From Alphaproteobacteria bacterium (GTDB lineage: Bacteria > Pseudomonadota > Alphaproteobacteria > Bin95), in the NCBI GenBank assembly GCA_022822125.1, contig JAJECF010000128.1, positions 1 through 19,728 on the forward strand: a DNA stretch of 19,728 nt. The letters are read 5' to 3'. How positions within the stretch are numbered: the stretch's first letter is position 1; each line of letters starts with the position of its first letter. Of this stretch, positions 14,369 through 19,728 are shown piece by piece. The position numbers and the translations under genes were made by a program. Under the pieces are notes generated by a model. It was not told where the DNA came from and searched no databases. It saw nothing but the letters and a program-made list of their open reading frames with translations.

Positions 14369-15640
14369 ATGGTAAGACTAAGCGATCTGACGCCAGCGGA
14401 TGCACAGCACCTTCTGGACAAAGACTGCCCCCAGTTTGATACCGAACCCTTTGTTGGTGGCCCGAAGCTCTCGGAGCGGCGCGTTGCAATCGTAACGACA
14501 GCGGGGCTGCACCTGGGCAGCGAAGCGCCGTTCGAACTGCGCGACACCGGTTATCGGGTGCTTCCGGGCAATGCTCCGGCAGATCGGATAATGATGAGCC
14601 ATACGTCGGTGAATTTCGACCGATCAGGCTTCCAGCAGGATTTAAATACCGTCTTTCCGATCGAGCGCTTGCGCGAATTGCATCAGGCAGGAGATATCGG
14701 GTCTGTCGCCGATTTTCACTATTCGCTGATGGGGGCCGGTTGGGAGCCACACGAAATAGAGACCACGGCACGTCAAGTCGCCGGCTTTCTGAAGGAAGAT
14801 GGCGTTGACGCCGCCCTGCTCGTTCCTGTCTGACCGAATTGTACGCGCGCCGTCGGCGCGATCGCACACTACATCGAGGAAGACAGTATCCCGACTACCA
14901 GCATCAGTCTGGTGCGGGAAAACACCGAATCGATCCGTCCGCCGCGCGCCCTGTGGGTCCCATTCGATCTCGGACGGCCGTTCGGTGCGCCCGGCAAACC
15001 CGACTTTCAAAGACGGGTGCTGCGCGCCGTATTAGCGTTGTTTGAACGTGACGACGGTCCGGTCATCCTTGAGGATTTTCCAGAAGACGCGCCAGGGCAG
15101 GGCGAGATGACTATGGAAGGGATGGTCTGCCCGATCCGCTTGCAGCGGCCCGCAAGCAGCGATCGGTCAGAAATCCTCAATCAGATCATGTGTGAGATCG
15201 GTGAGTTGGCCCCCTGGCGCGAGCTGTTTGTTGCCTCGCATGGCCGATCCATCGTCGGGGCCAGCAAGCTGTCTATCGACGAGGTTGTGACAGCACTCGG
15301 TTCAATTCTGGAAACAGGACACGCGGAAGGCATACCGGAGGACAAACTTGGCATGTGTCTACGGTACGCATCGGAAGATCTGCGCAATTGGTATATCGAA
15401 GCTGCCTCGGCCCGCCCTGGCGACGCGGCTTCACCGCAGCAACTGGCAGACTGGTTCTGGGGCGATACGAATGCCGGAGCCCTGATCCTCGCCCTTTATC
15501 CTGCATGTCTTGCCAGCGAAAACTCGCAACTCAAGCGTGTCGCAGAAAGCGCTCTCGTGCCTCGGGCGCAGCATCACAGGTTGGTAGCGAATACGCGCGT
15601 CGGCGGAGCGTCACGCGACAGGTTGGAAGCAAGGCAATGA
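14369..15640 (+). CDS. GrdB-like selenoprotein (glycine/sarcosine/betaine reductase selenoprotein B family), UGA read as selenocysteine
   Basis: One frame runs from the ATG at 14369 to the TGA at 15640, interrupted only by a TGA at 14831-14833. Read as selenocysteine, this gives 423 residues with Sec155 in LVPV-U-PNCTRAVGAIAHY, a U-x-x-C redox motif. Sequence on both sides fits one protein: RRVAIVTTAGLHLGSEAPF and SHTSVNFDRSGFQQDLN before the UGA, RPPRALWVPFDLGRPFGAP and GPVILEDFPEDAP after it, and a C-terminal domain with ADWFWGDTNAGAL and LVPRAQ. The substrate of this non-clostridial branch is unknown; reductive cleavage of a C-N or similar bond is a family-based guess. GGAGG at 14351-14355 lies 13 bp before the ATG. 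Base composition is visibly less GC-rich than in neighbouring genes, suggesting transfer. The final 20 or so residues after LVPRAQ look unrelated to the family. The alternative, a nonsense-mutated Cys codon, is less likely given the hairpin after the UGA. Confidence 0.85.
14831..14860 (+). promoter_or_regulatory. Selenocysteine UGA and bSECIS-like hairpin
   Basis: The UGA at 14831-14833 is followed, after 12 nt, by a perfect 6-bp stem CGCGCC/GGCGCG (14846-14851 with 14855-14860) closing a GUC loop at 14852-14854. The loop starts 18 nt after the UGA, within the range known for bacterial SECIS elements, and contains the G-U at its start that SelB commonly recognises. The hairpin is GC-rich in a GC-rich genome, so some chance pairing must be allowed for. 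Confidence 0.65.
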
Positions 15641-15723
15641 CCGGAGCTACCGACAAAATCGAAGCTCTCCCGACTGGCGGGCCGCTCGGTGCAGATATTC
15701 GTGACGTGGACCTTCACGATATA
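15637..15723 (+). pseudogene. Remnant of a TauD/TfdA-type dioxygenase gene (N-terminal 29 codons)
   Basis: The ATG at 15637 overlaps the selenoprotein stop as ATGA. The first 29 codons end with EALPTGGPLGADIRDVDLHD, the characteristic N-terminal strand motif of alpha-ketoglutarate-dependent TauD/TfdA dioxygenases. After DLHDI the similarity stops: the frame continues as unrelated sequence into the end of the convergent LysR gene and closes at 15927. None of the H-x-D...H iron site is present. The gene was evidently the second gene of the selenoprotein operon and was cut by a deletion or rearrangement near 15723. Such a short match limits confidence. Confidence 0.6.
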
Positions 15724-15836
15724 ATCCCCTTCTTTATCAGCTACTTAGCATCGAAGATGCGTCATGCCGACGTCCACGGATCGGAGACCACGAGCCCGGC
15801 GGACCGCGTCCGCCGACCCCGTGCAGAATGTCCGAA

Positions 15837-16736
15837 TTACCTGCGCCGTTCGAGAGCCGTCTCGCGCACGATCCGCACCAGCCGCCGGAATGGCGGCAGT
15901 TCCTCGGCCGAACGGCGCACGACATAGCCCGACCGGTAGCGGCGCAGCCCCGTCTCGACCGGCAGGGGGCGGAGGAATTGTCCCGGCAGCCGCTCCAGGA
16001 AAGAGAAGGGCAGCAAGGCGAGATAGCCGCCGCCATTCAGGATGGACAGGCAGGCGCTCCCGGTTTGCACGACGATTTTCGCGCGGATATTCGTCGCCTC
16101 GTAAAGTCCGTCGAGCAGGCCGGCCAGCGAAGACTCGCGGCAAAAATCGATCCAGGGGCAGCGAGCCAGGTCTTCACGGGCGACCTTCCGGGAAAAGAGC
16201 GGATGGTTGCGCCATGCGACGATGCCCGAGGTTACGTCGAGGAAACGGTCGCGCCTGAGCGATGCATGCAGGATTTCGCCGGTGTCCATGCCGCCGCAAT
16301 GCAGGTCGCTTTGGCCGTCGGCAAGCAGCCGGAGCCCCTCGGCCCGGTCGGCCATATCGGTTCTGACCTCGACCTCCGGACACTCCTGGTGGAAGCGGGC
16401 CAGGGCTGCTGGAATGACGGTTTCGCTCCATGTCGGGCTGGCGGTGATGCGGAAGCTGCCTGTTCGCCCTGAGCGGGCCGCATCCATGACCCTTTCCGCG
16501 GCCTCGAACTCACGCAGGATGCGCCGCGCCAGACTCTCGACAGTGGCGCCGAGCGCGGTCAGGCGCACGCCGTGGGGCAGCCGTTCGAACAGCTTGCCCC
16601 CGAACTGGCGCTCCAGACGGGCGACGATGCGAGTGAGCGCCGGCTGGGTGATCTCCAGCCTGTCGGCCGCCACGGCGATTCGCCCCGCTTCGACGACCGC
16701 GAGAAACCGGACCAGATCACTTCGCTTCTCGAACAT
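15837..16736 (-). CDS. LysR-family transcriptional regulator
   Basis: This 299-residue protein has the standard LysR length. The winged helix-turn-helix covers residues 1-63, with RFLAVVEAGRIAVAADRLEI followed by TQPALTRIVARLERQFGGKL and FERLPHGVRLTALG. The type 2 periplasmic-binding-fold effector domain begins near 92 with GSFRITASPTWSETVIPAAL. The third residue group normally read as GSFTRAA is AGRIAVAA here, a mild deviation. Its position beside the truncated dioxygenase and convergent to the selenoprotein gene does not show what it controls. The upstream 445 bp are unusually long and the next gene upstream (aldolase) is on the same strand, so no divergent target is evident. Confidence 0.92.
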   Translation of the reverse strand: MFEKRSDLVRFLAVVEAGRIAVAADRLEITQPALTRIVARLERQFGGKLFERLPHGVRLTALGATVESLARRILREFEAAERVMDAARSGRTGSFRITASPTWSETVIPAALARFHQECPEVEVRTDMADRAEGLRLLADGQSDLHCGGMDTGEILHASLRRDRFLDVTSGIVAWRNHPLFSRKVAREDLARCPWIDFCRESSLAGLLDGLYEATNIRAKIVVQTGSACLSILNGGGYLALLPFSFLERLPGQFLRPLPVETGLRRYRSGYVVRRSAEELPPFRRLVRIVRETALERRR

Positions 16737-17181
16737 GGGTTCGATTCAGCCGGCAATCCGGGCAGAACGAATCCTCAGAACACGGACCATGTATCGCCTG
16801 ACCGATCAGTGTCGAATCCAGGCGCCGCCCGGTGGACCTTCGTCGAAGGACCGATACGGCACCAACCCGAGGTCAACCGATTACGAGACCGAAAACCGGA
16901 ATGAAAATGCCGACGCGATGGATCTTCATGCCGGGAGGGCATAGCCCCGCTCCGCCGCCCGCCCGGCGGCAAGGGAGCATGCGCCCAATTGCCGCTCCCC
17001 GCCCCGGTCATTGCTGTCCGGTTCATACCAGCGGTCGTTGATCGGAACTGATGGCGCGGGCGGTGCGGGGCATCCTTCGATACGCGCCCTCTGGCGCGGT
17101 CGCTACTCAGGATGAGGGACAGAGGGTCTGGACGTCGGGCCTCGCTTCCACCCGACCCTTCAGAACCCGATCGGATCCGGG
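16737..17181. other. Intergenic region upstream of the LysR gene
   Basis: No gene is supported in these 445 bp. The region holds one copy of the dispersed repeat at 17072-17119. The LysR promoter should lie near 16740-16850, which is moderately AT-rich (ATGAAAATG and similar), but no clear hexamers or a LysR-type T-N11-A box can be singled out. Confidence 0.5.
17072..17119 (+). repeat. Single copy of the dispersed CCTTCGATACGC / CTACTCAGGATGAGG repeat
   Basis: It contains ATCCTTCGATACGCGCC, a short inverted stretch GCGCCCTCTGGCGC and GCTACTCAGGATGAGGG, the same two end motifs as the arrays at 2.6-4.8 kb but as one isolated unit. It lies about 60 bp beyond the aldolase stop, between two minus-strand genes. 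Confidence 0.75.
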
Positions 17182-17943
17182 TTAGACGCGCATGGAGTCG
17201 AAGCCTGACCGGGCTGCCTGGAGCAGCAGGCTCGCATCGGTGCCGTAGCAGATGAAATCGACGCCCTCGCCGATCAGGCGCCGGCCCTCCTCCGGAGACC
17301 CCACCAGGCGGCCGATGCTCTTGCCGGCGCCGTGAGCGGCCGCGACGATGCGCCTGTGCGCGCTTACGAAGTCCGGATGATCGAACGCGCCCGGGACGCC
17401 CAGGCTGCAGCTCAGGTCGAAATGGCCGATCCAGAGCAGGTCCACTTGCGGGAGCGCCGCGATGGCCTCGACATTCTCCACGCCTTCCGCCGTCTCGATC
17501 AGCGGGATGCACACGGTGCGGGCATTGGCGGCGGCGAGCGCTTCCGCCGGCGGGCCGGCGGCGTAGCGGTCATGCGCGATGCCGAGCGCCACGCCGCGCG
17601 CGCCGTCGGGCGGGTATTTCATGCAGCCCGCAAGCTCCCGGACCTCCTCGGCGGACCCGGCCATGGGCAGCAGCAGACCCTCCGCCCCGGCGTCAAGGGC
17701 GGTGGCAATGTCGGGATAGGTCTTGCCCGCCCGGCGGACGAAATGCGGCATGTCGGCGGCTTCCAGATAACGCAGGATGCGCTTCAGCCCCTCGATGCCG
17801 ATGCCGCTGTGCTCGCAATCGACGAAGACGAAATCCGCCCCGGCCGCGCGGTAGATATGGCCGATTCCGGGGCTTTCGAACTCCATGATGCAGGCTCCGA
17901 GCTTGACGCCCCGGTGTCCGGCCATTTCTTTCAGGCTCGCCAT
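17182..17943 (-). CDS. HpcH/HpaI-type class II aldolase
   Basis: This 253-residue TIM-barrel enzyme belongs to the HpcH/HpaI aldolase and citrate lyase family, which reversibly cleaves hydroxy-oxo acids to pyruvate and an aldehyde using a divalent metal. Visible sites are FVFVDCEHSG with H45 at the catalytic histidine position, R70 in HFVRRAG, metal ligands E150 in PLIETAEGVEN and D176 in WIGHFDLSCSLG, and the MKYPPDGARG block (108-117). The usual IGPxDL is IGHFDL here. The ATG follows AGGGAG at 7 nt. The SDR gene is divergent, 73 bp away, so the two may share regulation. The natural substrate is not known. Confidence 0.9.
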   Translation of the reverse strand: MASLKEMAGHRGVKLGACIMEFESPGIGHIYRAAGADFVFVDCEHSGIGIEGLKRILRYLEAADMPHFVRRAGKTYPDIATALDAGAEGLLLPMAGSAEEVRELAGCMKYPPDGARGVALGIAHDRYAAGPPAEALAAANARTVCIPLIETAEGVENVEAIAALPQVDLLWIGHFDLSCSLGVPGAFDHPDFVSAHRRIVAAAHGAGKSIGRLVGSPEEGRRLIGEGVDFICYGTDASLLLQAARSGFDSMRV

Positions 17944-18016
17944 GACGGCTCCCTATGTTGCAGGCTTGGGGACAGGCTATCCCGGAAGGCGGAACGAGGA
18001 AAAGGCAGGAGAGGCC

Positions 18017-18766
18017 ATGACGGCGCGATATGATTTCACGAACCAGACGGCCATAGTGACGGGCGGGGCGCGCGGCATCGGCCTCGCCATAGCGCGGCGC
18101 CTCCATCGCGACGGCGCGGCGGTCGCGATCTGGGACCGGGACGAGGCGGCGGGCAGGGAAGCCGCTTCCGGGCTGGGCGCGCGGGCGGCGGGCTTCGCCG
18201 TCGATGTGACCGACTACGCCGCCGTGGAGGCCGCGCTCACAGCCACGGAGGCCCGGCTCGGCCCGGTCTCGATCCTTTGCAACAATGCCGGCATCGCCGG
18301 GCCGGCCGGACCCGCCTGGGACTATCCGCTCGAGGACTGGCACGGCGTCATCGACCTGGACCTGAACGGCGTCTATTACGGCTGCCGCGCCGCCCTGCCG
18401 GGGATGATGGCGCGCGGCTACGGGCGCATCGTCAACACGGCCTCCATCGCCGGCAAGGAAGGCAACGCCAATGCGGCCGCCTACAGCGCCGCCAAGGCGG
18501 CCGTCATCGGGCTCACCAAGTCGCTCGGCAAGGAGACGGTGGGCACCGGCGTGCTGGTCAATTGCGTGGCCCCGGCGGCGGTCGAGACCGACATCTTCAA
18601 GCAGATCACGGAGGCGCATATCGAGATGATGCGCTCGAAGATCCCGATGGGCCGCTTCGGCACGGTCGAGGAGGTGGCCAATATCATCGCGTGGCTCAGC
18701 TCGTCGGAATGCAGCTTCCAGACGGGCGCCGTCTTCGACGTCTCCGGCGGCCGCGCGACCTATTAG
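18017..18766 (+). CDS. SDR-family NAD(P)-dependent oxidoreductase
   Basis: This 249-residue classical short-chain dehydrogenase has every landmark: the TGGARGIG nucleotide-binding motif at 15-22, an acidic D40 after the second strand (IWDRD), which favours NAD, NNAG at 89-92, and the catalytic triad S143 (NTASIAG), Y156 and K160 (YSAAK). The C-terminus reads FQTGAVFDVSGGRATY. The ATG at 18017 follows AGGAGAGG; the frame is open further upstream but only into the aldolase gene. It is convergent to the crotonase-like gene with a 17-bp gap. The substrate is unknown; 3-oxoacyl or sugar-type alcohols are common in the family. Confidence 0.92.
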   Translation: MTARYDFTNQTAIVTGGARGIGLAIARRLHRDGAAVAIWDRDEAAGREAASGLGARAAGFAVDVTDYAAVEAALTATEARLGPVSILCNNAGIAGPAGPAWDYPLEDWHGVIDLDLNGVYYGCRAALPGMMARGYGRIVNTASIAGKEGNANAAAYSAAKAAVIGLTKSLGKETVGTGVLVNCVAPAAVETDIFKQITEAHIEMMRSKIPMGRFGTVEEVANIIAWLSSSECSFQTGAVFDVSGGRATY

Positions 18767-18783
18767 CGGGCGTTCCGCCGCCG

Positions 18784-19563
18784 TCAGCGGTGCTGCCAGA
18801 CAGGCTCGCGCTTGGCGATGAAGGCATCGACGCCTTCCTCGGCGTCGCGCATTTCCATGTTCGCCGCGATGACGCCGCTGGTGTAGTCGTAGGCTTCGTC
18901 CAGCCCCATTTCGAGCTGGCGGTAGAAGGCTTCCTTGCCGATCTTCACCACCGCGCCCGACTTGCCGGCGATCTTCGCCGCAAGCGCCTGCGTCCCGGCC
19001 CGAAGCTCGCCCGCCGGCACGACCCGGTTGACGAGGCCGAAGCGCAGCGCCGTCTCCGCGTCCATGAGATCGCCGGTCAGCAGCATCTCCATGGCGTGCT
19101 TGCGCGACACCGCGCGCGAGAGCGCCACCATCGGCGTCGAGCAGAAGAGGCCGATATTGACGCCGGGGGTGGCGAACCGCGCCTCCTCGCTGGCGACGGC
19201 GAGGTCGCAGCTGGCGACCAGCTGGCAGCCGGCCGCGGTCGCGACGCCGTGGACGCAGGCGATCACCGGCTGGGGCTGGCGCACGATGCGCGTCATCAAT
19301 GCGCTGCACTCGGCGAACAGCAGGTCGTAGAAGGCGCGGTCCGGCCTCGCGCGGATTTCCTTCAGATCGTGTCCGGCGCAATAGCCGGGTCCGTTCGCCG
19401 CGATCACCACGGCGCGCACCGAACGGTCCTCGCCGATGGCCTCCAGCGCGGAGGAAAGGGCCGCGATCATCGGCCGGGAGAGCGCATTGCGCTGCGCCGG
19501 CCGGTTGAGAGTGAGGGTGGCGACGCTGTCCGCATCGCTGCGCAGCAGGATCGGTTCGCTCAT
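18784..19563 (-). CDS. Crotonase-fold protein of the ECHDC3 type
   Basis: This 259-residue member of the enoyl-CoA hydratase/isomerase superfamily has the oxyanion-hole region YCAGHDLKEI (61-70) and HGVATAAGCQLVASCDLAVA (105-124). It closely resembles the ECHDC3 group (FATPGVNIGLFCSTP, and KREPVWQHR at the end). Both glutamates used by true hydratases are replaced: GCQ (Q114) instead of G-x-E, and TPGVNIG (G134) instead of the PE motif. Plain hydratase activity is therefore doubtful. The ATG at 19563 was chosen over an upstream in-frame codon at 19680 because GGAG precedes it, homology begins there and the longer frame would cross the rplM promoter and start. Confidence 0.88.
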   Translation of the reverse strand: MSEPILLRSDADSVATLTLNRPAQRNALSRPMIAALSSALEAIGEDRSVRAVVIAANGPGYCAGHDLKEIRARPDRAFYDLLFAECSALMTRIVRQPQPVIACVHGVATAAGCQLVASCDLAVASEEARFATPGVNIGLFCSTPMVALSRAVSRKHAMEMLLTGDLMDAETALRFGLVNRVVPAGELRAGTQALAAKIAGKSGAVVKIGKEAFYRQLEMGLDEAYDYTSGVIAANMEMRDAEEGVDAFIAKREPVWQHR

Positions 19564-19609
19564 CGGTTCGGTCTCCCGCGCCTTCGGATCGGCCGCGACG
19601 CCTCGCGCG

Positions 19610-19637
19610 TTGACAGGCGCTACGATGCCGCTATGTT
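19610..19637 (+). promoter_or_regulatory. Promoter of rplM
   Basis: A perfect TTGACA (19610-19615) and TATGTT (19632-19637) are separated by 16 bp. They lie 34 bp before the rplM ATG, giving a predicted start near 19644. This is the best housekeeping promoter in the window, as expected for a ribosomal protein operon. Confidence 0.7.
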
Positions 19638-19670
19638 GCGCCGCCGTCTCGCTCCAGTGAAGAGGGACAG

Positions 19671-19728
19671 ATGAACACATACTCCGCCAAGCCGGCCGAC
19701 GTCGAGCGGAAATGGTGGCTGATTGACG
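19671..19728 (+). CDS. rplM: Ribosomal protein L13 (start only)
   Basis: The window ends 19 codons into this gene. MNTYSAKPADVERKWWLID matches the conserved N-terminus of bacterial L13, which begins M(K/N)T(Y/F)(S/T)AKP and leads to W-x-(L/V)-(I/V)DA. AGAGGGACAG just before the ATG provides a ribosome binding site. In most bacteria rpsI follows. L13 is an early-binding protein of the 50S subunit. Confidence 0.85.
   Translation, partial: MNTYSAKPADVERKWWLID

Noticed and set aside
14831..14833. The TGA as a true stop, making the upstream part a 154-residue protein
   Set aside because: Family-consistent sequence continues in the same frame immediately after it, with a U-x-x-C motif and a hairpin at SECIS distance.
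17693..19381. A 562-codon minus-strand frame across the aldolase, SDR and crotonase genes
   Set aside because: It is in a different frame from the crotonase-like and aldolase genes and antisense to the SDR; no domain is recognisable.
1..19728. tRNA, rRNA or integrase attachment sites
   Set aside because: No cloverleaf-like sequence, rRNA segment, integrase or transposase gene was recognised by eye; a tRNAscan run would be needed to exclude tRNAs fully.

Overview
The window looks like the chromosome of a GC-rich proteobacterium, most likely an alphaproteobacterium. Points in favour are the strong GC bias with long antisense shadow frames, the GlcD/GlcE/GlcF arrangement, a TTGAT-N4-ATCAA FNR/FixK-type box, an rplM start resembling alphaproteobacterial L13, and palindromic intergenic repeats of a kind common in such genomes. 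The genus cannot be named from sequence alone.

Layout. (1) 1-2239, minus strand: the N-terminal 746 residues of a secreted protein built of about 105-residue Calx-beta-like repeats; its upstream region holds a perfect FNR/FixK-type box. (2) 2.6-4.9 kb: an accessory zone in which a type II toxin-antitoxin pair (RHH-type antitoxin and PIN toxin) lies between large arrays of 30-bp direct repeats and facing inverted repeats. The pair is bracketed by direct copies of a roughly 93-bp sequence. (3) 4967-8922, plus strand: glcDEF, a complete three-subunit glycolate dehydrogenase operon. (4) 8942-13929, minus strand: copper amine oxidase, HtrB/LpxL-like acyltransferase, acyl-CoA synthetase and flavin reductase-like protein in one direction. 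(5) 14369-15640, plus strand: a GrdB-like selenoprotein whose in-frame UGA (Sec155, U-x-x-C) splits it into two apparent ORFs, with a bSECIS-like hairpin just after the UGA. It is followed, with an ATGA overlap, by a 29-codon remnant of a TauD-type dioxygenase gene. (6) 15837-19563: LysR regulator, HpcH/HpaI-type aldolase, SDR oxidoreductase and an ECHDC3-like crotonase protein. (7) 19671 to the end: the promoter and first codons of rplM.

How the genes may fit together. glcDEF should oxidise glycolate to glyoxylate and pass electrons to the respiratory chain. The minus-strand group joins amine oxidation to acyl-CoA formation and acyl transfer, but a single pathway is only inferred. The aldolase and SDR are divergent over 73 bp and may share a regulatory region.

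The most notable item is the selenoprotein. It is a non-clostridial GrdB-like protein of unclear function that routine annotation would report as two unrelated fragments or a pseudogene. Its base composition is visibly less GC-rich than that of its neighbours, and the gene after it has been cut away, so the locus looks acquired and then partly eroded.
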